This document shows, piece by piece, positions 51,373-63,997 of a stretch of DNA of 64,000 nucleotides (positions are counted from its first letter, which is position 1; each line of letters opens with the position of its first letter). This DNA comes from Stachybotrys elegans. Lineage: Eukaryota > Ascomycota > Sordariomycetes > Hypocreales > Stachybotryaceae. Below the pieces are notes generated by a model, which saw nothing but the letters and a program-made list of their open reading frames with translations, ran no database searches and had not been told where the DNA came from. Made by a program: the position numbers and the translations under genes. The stretch covers positions 2,232,001 through 2,296,000 of the forward strand of contig JAGPNK010000004.1 of the NCBI GenBank assembly GCA_020746835.1, given 5' to 3'.

Positions 51373-53690
51373 CTACCACAACATCCAAGTGACGAGCCTT
51401 GTGAACGACTCATCCGAATCTTCGTCTGGCCATTCTCTGCCTTCAATCTCCGCCCGTGTAGCTCTCGCCATGTCTCTCGACTTGGAGGCCTGCGCCTCGT
51501 CTCCTAACTTCTCTTCTAAGTTGGCAGAAAACCAATAAGCCCTGGCAAGGTGCGGTTTCATCCTGGCAGCGTCTCCGCTCATATCAATGACTTGTTTGAG
51601 AGTTTTGGCCGCCGAATCCACCTCACCCTCATCTGCTTGTATCTGAGCGAGATGAAAGAGGGAGTCTGCGACTCTTGGTCCTCCGCTCTCCCCGTATGCT
51701 GCTCGCCGCATCTCTATAGCGCGCAAGATGAGCTTCTGGGCTTCCGTCTTCTTGCCTTGCAGCGAGAAGATCCGCGCCTGGAGCATAATGTCCCCGCTAT
51801 GCTTGGGATAGGGAGACGTCTCGATTTGTGCTTGTGTTGTGTTCTGTAGGCGCCAACATATTTGTATCGCAGCCTGGGCTTCACCGGGCTTACCAGCGCG
51901 CAGGTGCGTCATGGCTCTAATGGCCAGGGTACGAGTCATCTTGGTCTGGTCGTGGGCGTTGTGAATCATCTTTGCTCTGTTGAGGTATTCGAATGCATGC
52001 TCTGTATCGCCGCCTTCGGCGTATGCACAGGCAACAGAGTCGTACACGTCGGCTACCGGGGGGCTGTCGGACCCGTGCTGCTGTTTTCGTAAATGAAGTG
52101 CTTTGTTGTAGGCCATCAGGGCGGCTTGGGGTTGCGCCAGGTCAACGTGGACATGGCCCATGTAACGATGGGCCTGGGCGGCGGTGGTGCTTGATATGTC
52201 CTTGGCAAGTCCTACGCCAAATTCGAAGAATACTTTTGCGAGCGCGGGTTGCTCCCTCTCCCACAGATAGCTAGATATTCAGTCAGTGTCCAGCACCACT
52301 ACTGGCAAGCTTCCTGGTCATAGAGCGCGTCACTCACGTCCCGGCTCGAAACACCAGTTCAGCAAAACGATGAGCATTTCCGGGCTTGATCTTGTATCTT
52401 GTCGACAAGTGCATCAGCCGCTCCACATGAGGCAAGATGGCACCCCACGTCTCCCAGGAGCGCCATCCGTGGCCTTGCTGTTCATCTCGGTGATGCCATG
52501 TATCAGGAAAGTCGCACAATAATATATGCACGACCAAATCGAACAGTGCGACTCGTTCCGTTTTGGGCAGTTGGGAGAAAATGACCATTTGTAGCAGGCG
52601 ATGCGTAGATAAATGTCTGGCACGCGGTACCCGGGTGATTATGGATGTCTGTATCAACTCCATGACTGCTTCGCCAAAGCTGGACATTGTTAGCAACAAG
52701 AGCCCATAGAGTTGGGAGGGTTGAAAATTTGTACTCAAACTTATCAAAAACAAACTCAAATGTAGGGTCCTCGATATCCGCCTCCGTGTGTGTGATGAGC
52801 CGCTCCTGTATTAAGTCGGGATCAAAGAAGACAAGCAACTTGAGTAGTTTCATGGCTGTCTCGGACAGTCTCTCAAAAGATGTATTCCACGTCGTGAGCA
52901 CACTGTCGTCGTACTCGACAGGCTTCTCGGCCTTGGCAAAGATGTGCTTGGCCGACTTTTTATATATCTGGAGGAACTCGGCGTAGGAACACTCGCGGCC
53001 CCGGATGAAGTGGCTGACCTGCGCAATGGCGAGGGGCAGGCCGCCGAGGAATTGGCACGTCTTTTCGGCAGCGGCGTCTTCTGCCTCGTTGGATAGCTTG
53101 AGGCACGTGAGGGATTCAAGCACCATCTTTGCGGTGTCCAGGGAGAAGGACTGCAGCGCGAGGGTGTTTAGGACTCTGCGCGATGCTTGGATGGGTGAGC
53201 GCGTTGTGATGATGATGGAGCCCTTGTTGCTGGCTGGCCAGATTTGGTCGAGTATCTCGGCGTTTTCGACATTGTCAAAGATGAGGAGGAAGGATCTGTT
53301 GGACATGTTGAGCCAGTCGCGCAGTGTCTGGGTGGTCTGGTAGTCGTCGGCCGAATCGCCGCCGCCCCACGCGAGGCCCAGCTTGCTGGAGAGGCTGGAC
53401 AAGGCGTGTACGATCTGATGCTGCGTCTTGGAGGGGATCCAAGCAATGACATCGTAGAGGTGCATCGACGTGTTGGCGTAGTGCAGGGCGAGCTGGGACT
53501 TGCCGACGCCGCCGAGCCCGTGGATGCCGACAGCCCGCAGGCTGCTGCTGTCGGGCGCCGGGTTGAGGATGGCGCGCAGGGTGTCGAGCTCCGCCTCGCG
53601 GCCAAAGAACCTGAGGTTGAGCCCGTATGGGACCATGTGACAGGGGAGTCGGACATGGTCCGGGACGCGAATGTCGGCCACGGCCTGCAT
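51373..53690 (-). CDS. NB-ARC/TPR STAND protein (fungal NLR-like)
   Basis: Exons 52735-53690, 52338-52679 and 51373-52270; introns of 55 and 67 nt; 731 residues. FFGREAELDTLRAIL leads into the P-loop GLGGVGKS (58-65). Then follow FLLIFDNVENAE (Walker B), GSIIITTRS and GGLPLAIAQV, the order of an NB-ARC ATPase. A winged-helix region (LLKLLVFFDPDLIQERLI) precedes TPR-like helices from about residue 440: AHRYMGHVHVDLAQPQAALM, VADVYDSVACAYAEGGDTEH and VADSLFHLAQIQADEGEVDS. In fungi such proteins are thought to sense non-self and switch on an N-terminal effector. No effector domain is present in this model. The frame stays open just upstream of the ATG, so a further 5' exon is possible. Confidence 0.83.
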
Positions 53691-54436
53691 GACCGGCGGC
53701 AGGGCGGGACACCTACCGGCTGGGGGTTGGGAGGGAGTCCACTCTTTTCCGGGCGTCTAGTCGTGCTAGCTGCCTGCCGGGACCCTTTGAGCGTCCCTGC
53801 GATAGGTATCGGGTAGTGGCTATGGTAGTGGGAATGTAGAAGAAGGGAGGAAAAAAATAGAGGCCCATTACTGAGCTGAAACCATCTGATACGGCCACGG
53901 GAATCGTTGGGCAGAAACCATCCGGTGAGGGGACAAAGCGGGGATGGTGATTGGCTGATTATCGTCGCCCGAGCTGTGACGTTGACACCGATGATGCCAT
54001 CTCACTTGTGTGCCTAGACGGTATTTTTGTCTTTGACGATCCGGCTTGCTCTCAGGACAACTATCTCGACATGGCCCACGGTTCCAAACCTGTGTCGAAG
54101 CATGTTGTGCCGCAACGTCCTCGAGGCCGCCAGAGCCTTTCGCGTATCGCCTGGCGCTAGAACAGACTTGGTTACGCTCTCGATCTAGCATGGCGGAGAT
54201 TATTTCTGGTTACTTATCTCTGCAGCTGCCCCTTTATCCTGTCCTATCGCCCCCTTGCTTGCTTCCCACACGCAGGGACTTGAACATCCATCTCACCCCC
54301 ATCCTCAATCCTTGAATTGTTGGTTCCCTCCTACACCAAGCACATTCAATTCGACCCTCCACGTGATTCAAGCGGGGTCGTCGTCAGCAAGCTCCTCACT
54401 CGCCCTCACCTCTGGCCTCGTCATATCCTCGTCACG
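53691..54436. other. Spacer, divergent promoters
   Basis: Separates the NB-ARC/TPR gene (minus) from the Dabb gene (plus). A short minus frame at 53713-53898 could be part of a missing 5' exon but shows no domain. The right half is pyrimidine-rich on the top strand. Confidence 0.45.
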
Positions 54437-54997
54437 ATGATTGGGAAGCGCCCAGCTACCATTCTGGTGTTTCTTTGCGTCTTTGTCTTGCTCCTCATCA
54501 ACTTCATACAGCCCCGGAGCGTCTTTACTCTGACTACATCTCCCACCATGAGCGTCACACATACCGTGCTGTTCCAATTCAAGGCGGGCGCTGAGCCTGC
54601 CGAGGTGAAAGCAGTGAGCGCTCCGAGAAACCCATTGACAATGCCGCGGGCAATTGACGAGTTATGAATGCGATAGGCTTGCGATCGCTTTCTGGCGCTC
54701 AAGGACAGCTGTCTCCACCCAACTTCCAAGTCGCCCTACATTGCCTCGTTGAAGGGTGGTCAGGATAATTCTCCCGAGGGGCTGCAGGTATGCCAGGAGC
54801 TGTCTGGGTTCTCTCTTCCTACAAACTAATGGTCGACATAGAATGGCATCACTCACGGCTTCGTTGCCGAGTTCAAGTCCCTCGAAGACCGAGACTATTA
54901 CGTCAAGAATGACCCTGCTCACCAAGCTTTTATCAAGAGCATTGGAGGTCTGGTCGATAAGGCCATTGTTGTTGACTTTACGAATGGGGTGTATTAG
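54437..54997 (+). CDS. Dabb (stress-responsive A/B barrel) protein with N-terminal hydrophobic anchor
   Basis: Exons 54437-54613, 54677-54787 and 54842-54997; introns of 63 and 54 nt. From the ATG at 54437 the product has 147 residues; from the second ATG at 54548 it has 110, the usual length of a Dabb domain. The Dabb part begins MSVTHTVLFQFKAGAEP and includes SPYIASLKGGQDNSPEGL, NGITHGFVAEFKSLEDRDYY and a closing AIVVDFTNGVY, giving the ferredoxin-like barrel. The longer start adds MIGKRPATILVFLCVFVLLL and a few more hydrophobic residues, a clear signal anchor. Both starts may be used, giving membrane-bound and soluble forms (inference). Family members dimerise and some act as small cyclases or oxygenases; the role here is unknown. 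Confidence 0.8.
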
Positions 54998-55681
54998 AGG
55001 TCTGAAGCATGTCCTTCTCGAGGACCAAGCCTCTTCTATGTAAACTATGTGCACTCAATTATTAGGGTGCATTTGGTCTAGGGTAGCCTGCATAAACAGC
55101 ATGCTGAAGGGCTAGCTTGTACTCTAATAAAGGGCTTTAGTGTAGTTTCATGTGACCTCTGTTGGCTGTGGAAGTAGTAATTTAGTGGTAAGCCAGTTGA
55201 GATTTTGCCCGTGTCTTGGTTTGGGCTGTTATGGACTCCCATATGTTGGTGAGAACCAACTTATCACGTCTTCATCTCAAGCCACAGGGTGGGCCAGCTC
55301 TCCAATCTTGCTCCCCTCCTACTCCCGATACTTCGGAACCCCCATCGGACTTACTATCGTTATGCCCGTTAACTGCGATTCTAGCAGACCGGCAAAGCCG
55401 ATCGCCTCGGGCTGAGAAGAGGTAACTCGCAAATGTCAACAATAGACGTGGTTCGTGACGATGACGATGGAGACGAACACTAACCCTCTTTCGTATTCAC
55501 CTCGATGCTATTGGTTGCATGGGCTTGGAGAGATAAAGCCCGCCCCCGTGAGTGGGGAAGTAATTTACACGCCGTCACTAACAAGACTGAGATCGGAGTT
55601 GACGGCATGGATAAGCTCTAATCGAATCCCCATGTTCGTGTTCTCCAGGCGAAAGCCTGGCGCCGTGATGGAGGGGAATAT
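54998..55681. other. Spacer, no gene seen
   Basis: 3' flank of the Dabb gene and promoter of the downstream SDR gene. The frame of the SDR is open upstream to 55455, but this part lacks family similarity and contains the TATA element. Confidence 0.5.
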
Positions 55682-55690
55682 GTATATAAA
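55682..55690 (+). promoter_or_regulatory. TATA box of the SDR gene
   Basis: GTATATAAA, about 92-100 bp upstream of the ATG at 55782, supporting that start over the longer open frame. Confidence 0.55.
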
Positions 55691-55781
55691 GAACACCGGT
55701 AACCTGAGTCTCATAGTCTTACAAGATTCTCTCCAACCTCAATTTTTCTCGACCAATCAATATAATCTCCCTCCTTACAAC

Positions 55782-56881
55782 ATGCCTAGCATTTCCACAA
55801 TCCAGGCGGGTATCGCAGAGCTCCCCAAGGGCCCGCCTATCGTGGCAGCCTTTGCCGGAGGCACCACCGGCATTGGCTCATACATTGTAAAGGCCCTCGC
55901 CACCGTCTTTGCCAACAAAGGCGACAGATTGCGCATCTACATCATTGGACGCAATGCCGAGCGCGGCAACGCTGTCATTTCCGAGTGTAGCAAGATCAGT
56001 CCAGGTTCGGACTGGCGCTTTGTAAAGTCTCCCGACCTTTCCCTCATCAGCGAGGTGGACAAATGCTGCACCGAAATCGCGAGATTGGAGACGGAAAGTC
56101 CGTTCCATGGCGGCCCGCCCCGACTGGATCTGCTGTATATGAGCCACTCGCATCCTATCGTCGGAAATCGAACCAGTAAGCTCCCCTACCAATAGGCCGA
56201 TATCTTGCTGACAATCTGCTCGTCGCAGCCACTGCGGAGGGACTTGACGCATTGGAATCTACCCTCTACTATTCCCGAGTCCGCTTCGTCACGAAGCTTG
56301 CACCGCTTCTAAGCGCTTCCCCACGAGCTGGGCATGCCGTCTCCGTCTACCTGGGCGCCAAAGAGAGAGGCGTGACGACGGATGCTTATATTGGAAGAAC
56401 CCCTGATGAAAAGTACGGTGTTGTGGAGGTAGGCCGGTATTTGGGCTTCATGAAGACCATGGTCTTCGAAGATCTGGCAGAAAAATATGCCGGAAAGATA
56501 CGATTCACCCACATCTTCCCGGGCCTCGTCGACGGACCAGGGTTCGACCAACTGCCCCGCGTGTACAGGATTCTCTGGACTCTTCTGAAGCCCATCGCAT
56601 GGATCTGGATGACACCACCAGAGGACTGCGGTGCCGTCATGGTCTACCTCGCCACAGACCGCTTCCCGGCAAAGGGGGCTGCCAAGGACGGTGCAGATGT
56701 GGTCCGGGCCAGCTCAGGGGAGCGCGGTGGCGGCTCATACAGCCTTGGACAGCTGGCTGATGCACCGCCGCAGCAGGTCTTGTACGAGAAGGCACGAAAG
56801 GAGGACACGCATAAGAAGGCCTGGGACTACACCATGAACCTGCTGGACGATATTGAGAAGCGGAATCTGGCTAGGGGTTGA
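55782..56881 (+). CDS. Atypical short-chain dehydrogenase/reductase
   Basis: Exons 55782-56175 and 56229-56881 around a 53 nt intron; 348 residues. AAFAGGTTGIGSYIVKALA (26-44) is the cofactor-binding motif and IYIIGRNAERG the second strand with a basic residue that would favour NADPH. LLYMSHSHPI takes the place of the usual NNAG segment. A YxxxK pattern occurs as YLGAK within SVYLGAKERG, but at the position of a core strand rather than the usual catalytic helix, and no classic Ser-Tyr-Lys triad is evident. This form is typical of fungal SDR-like proteins annotated around secondary metabolism, with unknown substrates. It is longer than classical SDRs (about 250 residues). Confidence 0.78.
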
Positions 56882-57454
56882 TGGGTGACGGGACAGCAAG
56901 TGTTCTCATCTGGAGTCGTTTGAAGCAATCATATGGAAGCCTTAATTCATGCATTTGGCTCATGTCTAAGAATTGAAGAGTTCACTTGGGGAAGAATAAC
57001 CACCGTGTCTTTTTCAACTACTTGTTTGCCTTGTTCGTGTTGAGAAGCAATTGAAGTCAATGCCGAGTAGTTCAATAACAAAACATATCAAAGTCCCGAA
57101 CCAGATTCTCTCTTAGAACCACCTCCCGTGAAGAAGAATAGGCGAAAATTACAGAGCGGGTTCACCAACCCTGTCTAACACCCAAGCTTGAACCACATTG
57201 GCGTATCAGCCCCCTCCAGGATCCAACTCCACAACCCACAACACAGACAAAAAAATTGAACAAAAAACATACAACAGCCGGTGTTCGCTGGTCGTCACCG
57301 ACCCAACTACTAATCTGCCCCTTACCAGTTTGACTCTGGGGGAGCGGACGGGACCCCGTATTTTCTGGTAGGTATGGTCGTATGTGCCAAGAGAACTGGT
57401 AGCCCGCCTTATAGAGGCAAAGATTTGATAGAACATCCTATCCTCGTGCAGATA
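56882..57454. other. Short spacer between convergent genes
   Basis: 3' flanks of the SDR (plus) and the large NACHT/ankyrin gene (minus). No gene seen. Confidence 0.5.
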
Positions 57455-60400
57455 TCATATCAGCGTCAACCTCTGATGAGCGACTCCGCGTAGCCTTGAA
57501 ACAATCTTGCGTCTCCTGGAAGCATACTCCAGGATGCTCTCCGTGTGGCGCTTCCTCCATTCCCATTTCAACGGTACCTCTGCTACTCTTGGCCCTGACC
57601 ATGGCTTCATGTCCTCACTGCTTTCTCCGGCTCTATTCGCTATCATTCGACGCTCGAGGAACCGACCAACGAAGTGCCAACGAATAAGCCTGCTGTCATG
57701 CAATGGGGTTGAGTTGAGAAGCTCTTTCCAGCTTTCCATGCCGTACAAGTCGTAGAGCCGGACTATTGCCCGGACCGCTTCAAACTGAGCGCGAAGAAGT
57801 GCTGTAGAGAGTGGTGTGCCATGAGTCCGGCAGCGATGCTTGACTAGGTCAGGCTCAATTATCGCAAGCTTCTCGATGGCTTTGACAGCACCCCAACCTG
57901 CTGCCCAGCAGAAGAGACTGTGGTCTCCCGGGCTCCCCATACCCAGCACTCGATGCATCTCTTGCTTGGTGCAGTAGCGTTTCAAAAGACGCAAATTTGC
58001 GCAAATGTCACTTAAGCTGGTGTTTGAGGCGAAAAACGCATCCGTATAAGCACTCATGCAATCAGGCCATGGTGGGATATGATGCATCTGCAGCAGACGA
58101 GAATCCGTATTTAGCAGGAAACAGAGATATCTGGGAGAATAGCTGTTAATGAGCCAATGCATGGCACAAAGTCCGTGAATGTCAGGCAGACATAAATCCT
58201 CCGGCTCCCTGAGAGCTGCCCCAAAAGCTACAACATCGTGCCTGTTGGACTCACTGGCATCTTGGCATATGAGATGTATAGGGCTCCTACCCCATCCATC
58301 AATCTCCGGTTTCGAGACGGAAGCTAGTGTTTTCATGGCATTCCGGCTTTGAACCAAATAGGCTTGCATTATCGGTGTATAGCCATAGTTATCCCTTGAG
58401 TACGGCGAAGCGCCACAATCCAAGAGAAACTGGACGACTGAGGCGGAGTTTGATTGGGCCGCACAATGGAGGGGAGTCACATTGACGTCCGTTAGCACAT
58501 CAACGGTCGCCCCGTATTGCATCAAAAGTTGACAGGTGCGTAGATCACCTCTGATTGCTGCAATGTGAAGTGGTGAGTCTAGGGATGAGCGTGAACCATC
58601 ACCCAGAAAAATCCCATTGACCATCTGGTTGAAGTTGCTAAGTTGATGATGCTGTTTCTTTGCCTCGTGCAGCTTTTCCAATAATATTTCAAGCCCCTCA
58701 GTATTGCCAGAATCAACAGCAGGGCGTATACGGAGTGTTGCCAAGTGACCGACTTCCTGAAGATATTTGTGTATCATTTCCGGTAATATCGGATTGAACG
58801 CGGGAAAGCACATGGCACGCTCGAGGGCATTATTAGCTTGTCCCCAGTTGGGCAGACGCAACTTTGTTGAAACAATGGCACCGTTCTCGAGCAGCCACCG
58901 GACAATCTCAAGATCGCCTTTATCGACAACGAGAGCCAATGGTGTAAGTGGTAGCCCTGTGCCAATATCGACGTCCATAGGACACCCCATGGCATGTATT
59001 CTCTTGCACATCGCTATGTCTCTGCTCCAAATTGCCTCTTCCAAAGCAACTGCCAATGAGCGTAGTACACGTGGAGAGGTAACCACGGCTTCTGGGTCAA
59101 ATCCTGCCTGGAATGAAGATTGCAGGACCTCGGCCACGTTCTCGTGCCCAGCCTGAAAGGCAAGTGCGAGAGGGCTACACCCAGCGTGGCAGACTTTGTA
59201 TTTGGCACCCAAGTTTATCAGCCTCCTGACGGTATCGAGGCTCCCGAAATGTGCCGCCGTATGGAGTGGAGTCCATCCATCACAGTCTGTGGCGTCTATA
59301 TTCCCACCACGCCTCACCAGAAAGTCGATTGTCGAATGCTGGTCATTTTCCGCCGCATAATGCATGGGTGTCTCAAGCGTTGCATCTCGACAGTCTATGT
59401 TAGAGAGCAGATTTTGATCCAAGTAAAACTGAAGACAATCGACATGACCGCGAGCTGCGGCGAGATGAAGCGCGTTTGCACCCCAGGCATTTATGTGACG
59501 ACTCCAGTAGCCATCGGACTGCCCAATTTGGACCTTTATTGCAATCTTCTGGAGAAGTGGAAGATGGCCACGGAATGCAGCCCCAAGGGCCGCGTCATAA
59601 CCCTGGCAGTCCATTCTCCACGGGTCAGCACCCCAGTCTAGGAGAAGGTTGGCCGTATCTACGGCGTCAGCCAAGATGTGGTGCAAGAGGGGTGTAGCCT
59701 GCGTGGCTGATAGTGGCAGATCGCAGTTCTCTCCCTTGGCCAGTAACTTTTCAAGCTTGTTATACGCTCCACCTGAACGGCAAAATCCAGCCGTCAAGTG
59801 GAGGAAACCCAAACCACAGGTGAGACTCGTTGTGTCGTTGATTTGATCGACGGTAGTCTGCTCGAGGAGATACTCATAGGTCGTCGTACTGATGTTGATC
59901 TCTGGGGTACACGCAAGTTCGAATGGCGAAAGCTGATCAATTGTCGAGTGAAGATTGATACCATGGGAAATTAGAAGGGTGATCGTCGCATGATCATCAT
60001 GAAGGATTGCCTCTGAGAGCAGTCGGACCAGGCTCGGGTCGTTAGACCCCATATCCCATCTTCCAGAATTCGTGCTGATGAAGTGAATTGCAGCGGAAAT
60101 TTTGCTCCAGTCCACATATTTGGGGGGATTTTCATCTCCATTAAGCACTGTCTTGTGCATGTCCAGTGTGTCGCGACATATTTCCTCAGCTAGGGGCACA
60201 AGTGCCGGTATACATCGCGTTTGTTCGAAATATTCATGTATCTTGAACTTGACTAGGATGTTCGCGATGCGCTGAAGCCCGTTGGACTCGTGGTAAATGG
60301 CAATGTACTTACACACAAAGCACCAGAGCTCCTGACCCTCCTTTGCGTTGGAGATTGCACTTTCGGGGACCATCGCCTCGATGATATCAGAATCAAGTAC

Positions 60401-63400
60401 AACTCCTTCCTTAGCAGCTCTACTGATCAAAAGCTCCAGTGGCGTTCTTCCATCTTCAAGTCGCCGTTGTTCGAGTGGAAAGCTGTCCTTGAGAAGATTC
60501 ACGCATTCTATCGAACAGCGTACGTTGAGTGAGTGAAGGGGGTTACCCTGAGGGTCATCGTCTAGACCATCAATCTCCATGCCCATTTCGAGTAGGGCTC
60601 GAACAACCTTGGGCGACTTCATGCTAGCCGCTCCCCGAAATATCGACAGATTGCTTCCCCAAAAAGATGCGGTGTGGCAATGCTCCAAGAGGTCGAGCAC
60701 AATATTCTCGTGACCAGAGGCCAATGCCTCGCAAATAGGCGTGCGGCCTTGTTCTGAACGCATTTGCAAAGCCTCTTCCTTTTCATCCAAGCCGAGGAGG
60801 AGCCGCATAACCATTGTCGAGCCCGCTGTAGAGGCACTGTGCCAAATTGTCATGCCTTCATCATCGCAAATTGTAGTAGACGCCCCATGATTTAGCAGAG
60901 CCTGTAATGCATCGGCATCTTGGTCCTCCCAGCAAAGTTGCACAGGGGTCAGGCCGTCGTCCGTAATAACTGCATGATCGAGTCCATGTTTCAGCATTGA
61001 CAGGAGAACGTCTAGAGCGTTCGAAGCAACGGCTAGATGAATAGGACTCCAACTCGGTCGCGATGGATCAATTCCGATAGATGACACCAACTCGGAGTGA
61101 ATGCCACCAAGCAAAGGTTCAAACTGCAGCACGTCATTGGTTTTGATCAATGACAATGCATAAGATCGTATTTCGCTCGGGCTAGTTCCTTCAACTGCGT
61201 ATGTCGACTTTTTGTCAGACAGGCAGTCGAGCTTCATACTTCTGCTGAAGTTGAGAGTCTCTGTAAATAAGCGTCCCTTGGGAGAGCCCTCCTCGCCCGG
61301 GCCAGATAGCGCCTCAAGAAGGCTCGCAATTCCCGAATCGCCCTCAAAGAACTCTTTGAACTTTTCTGGGCTCCAGTTGGTCATTATGCGTGAGTAGCGG
61401 CGACGAAAACAAGCCACGTCTGTGTCGCAAACCGCGATACCTGCCTTGATGAGATCAACAACCACCTCTAACCCATCCCCGTAATACGAAGTGATTGCAG
61501 GTAGCGATAAAGTGGAGACGAGTTGAAATGGAGTCGAAAGCTGTAAGTCTATCTGACACTCAGCTTGTAAAAAGAGCTGCACTGTTTCTCGACGTGCACC
61601 TTGATTGTGGTTTAATTCACCAATATTGTAAGTGCGGTCGTCGGAGATCGCGACATCGGCAAACACGGCAAACGAAGCAAGAGCGCATTGCAGGGGAGTG
61701 CCAAATTCGCTTCTCAAAGACTTTGGTGCTCCATTATGGAGCAGCTCACGACAGACATCAGTCAGTCCCAGCGCGGCCGCCATATGTAAGGGTGTGAAGT
61801 CAGGTCTCAGAACCGCAGAAATGATCTTGGCAGCATTCTCTAGGGACCGACCAAGATCCGCTCGCTCCCAAAAATAAAACGCCTCTTTCCCTGGCTGGAC
61901 TAGACAATGCCGGATGACCTCAATCGCCCATGAGGAAAAGTTGGGTGTCTTGGGCTGCTGAAATAGTTGGCGGAGCAAAGTTGAGACTTCAACATCCGAA
62001 GTAATCTCCGAAGCTAGCCACGGCCAGTTAATTGCCGCGAATTCATATAGAGGTCGGTCTCTTATTCTCTCAAGAATGGAAGCAACGCCTTGCTCAGTGG
62101 CTTCGGGCAAATGTTCGTGGTCCTTCAATATGAGATATCGAAGGCATATGGTGGCCAAGGCTTGCTTTGCCTTCACGAGAGACACGGCATACTTCTCCAA
62201 GACTGGATGACTGGAGCAGCTCTGTTCAAGAAACTCTTGCACAGTAAAATGTGCAAACTCGAAGCAGGGCCTGTACTTGGACTTTCTTACCAGGCTACTG
62301 CACAAGCGGAGGATTTCTTCCTCTTCAACGATGTCGTCTTCGTAAAGTGTGACTGTGTCGTGCTGTAGCGACACTGCCTCGCAGATCCGAAGAGGGCTAA
62401 GCATCCTACTATTGGGAAAAGAAAGTAGGAGGAGTGTCGTCCGGACTATCTGCTGGAACCTTTCAGGGCGGTCTTCAAGCCTTAGAAGAATGCGCTCATA
62501 AACTGCGGGCAAGGTAGGAGGCAGCTTTTCCAGGGCCTCCTTACGAGCCCTATCTGTCAAAAGCTCGCACAGATAGTCAAGCTGACAGGCAACCCAGCGA
62601 AACCTTAACATCGGTCAGTTTATTGTAGTGCAAAGCCTCCTTGTTCACTCAACGTACATTCCCTTAGCCCCGGTGACTAACCGGGTCGTAATGTGGTCCT
62701 TAAGAGTCAAATCGCGAAGTCGTAGTTTTCTCGAGGCAATTCGTTGGTCAAGCTCTGTCAAAACATAATGTCGAATGTCTTCGGTGTGGGCCTCGATCTC
62801 CACGTGCGGGAACTGTTGCAATTCTTCTCGGATGAAGACCTCATCTCGGCTAGAAAAGGCTATGCTCACGATTTCGTCTGTCTGGGAAGAGACGAACGTC
62901 ATGAGACTTTGAACGGTGTCTTGAGTGTGGTCGAGACATTCATCAAGCCCATCGATAATCAGATAGACACGATTGAACAGCCCGCACATCTTATTCATTG
63001 CCTTGATCAAGCTGCTCATCGGTGGTGCAGAGGAGAGAAGACGATCGGTTTTGAGCCTGTTGTAAAAATCTTCCAGAATCTGGAAGCAATCCTCGCCTTG
63101 CATAGCCAGTTGAGAGCATAGCGATGATAGGATGGAAACAGCTTCATGTGTCCGCTCGTCTCGATAGGCGCAGAAGAAATACGCCACTGCTGTTCCAGTG
63201 GCCTGCGCATTTCGCTCCAGACACTCTTCGACAACACCGGCCGCAAGAACTGACTTGCCCGCACCGGGGATTCCACTAAACCAGATTCTAGAGCCAGGCG
63301 TATTGTACCATTTGTCGAAATCTGGCCCTTTCGTAAGCCAGAGGCCGCTCAGCGGATGTCGTAACTGTCTATTGGTCTGGTACTCGGAGTCAGGGCTGAT

Positions 63401-63997
63401 TTTGGAAAAGTAATCGAGGATCTTTCTCCTCCGTTCATCGAGTTCCATCTTGGTTTGCGTGTTCAGGACTTTCTGAGTGAGGCTATAGATATCATTGAGC
63501 TGCGCCTTTGTCTCATCCTGCCGTGACAGACACATTTTGAGTTTCGCCAAGGTGTCCGCGGATACTGCAAGATCAAGGGTTTGCTTATGGCGTTGTATGT
63601 CGTGGAGAAGCTCCGTGGTATCTGAGGAAGAAAATGGCCACTTCAAACGGCCTTGCACTCGGCCAAGCCTCGAGTTGGAGCTTAACTGCGCCATGGGCTT
63701 CTCCAACGCCTTTTCAAGTCGAGACAGTGTCTGTTGGCAGTCATATAGATGATCGTACTTGGCGTCCTGAGCTCTGTTTTTGCCATCGCTTTGATCTTCT
63801 TGCGAAACTTCAAGGTCGAATGTGGTGTGGGATAGCGCATGCAAAACAATGGAGAGAGATTTAGTTTCGCTTGAAAGGGCCTCTACCTCTTTCGTTGCGA
63901 CCTTCGCACGCGTGATAAAAGTCCTAGTAGAGCGATAGACAAGGTCGGCCAGGCTCACAAGCCCAGCAATGCTCGCTGATATAGAGAGAGGATCCAT
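57455..63997 (-). CDS. PigL_N-like/NACHT/ankyrin STAND protein (giant fungal NLR)
   Basis: Exons 62658-63997 and 57455-62603 around a 54 nt intron; 2162 residues. The N-terminal 190 residues (MDPLSISASIAGLVSLADLV, then an all-helical segment) match the HeLo-like PigL_N group of effector or signalling domains. The NACHT module has Walker A GIPGAGKS (242-249) and Walker B LIIDGLDEC (346-354). Joining gives the usual GAKGMFRWVACQLD across the splice, then LPPTLPAVYERILLRL of the winged helix. The remaining 1400 residues hold many degenerate ankyrin repeats, for example ANALHLAAARGHVDCLQFYL, GWTPLHTAAHFGSLDTVRRL and DSPLHIAAIRGDLRTCQLLM. Such proteins are likely non-self sensors that start cell death or signalling. 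The start lies three bases from the window edge, so upstream coding sequence cannot be excluded. Confidence 0.87.

Noticed and set aside
55455..55781. 109-codon N-terminal extension of the SDR frame
   Set aside because: It lacks family similarity and contains the TATA element that would drive the shorter form.
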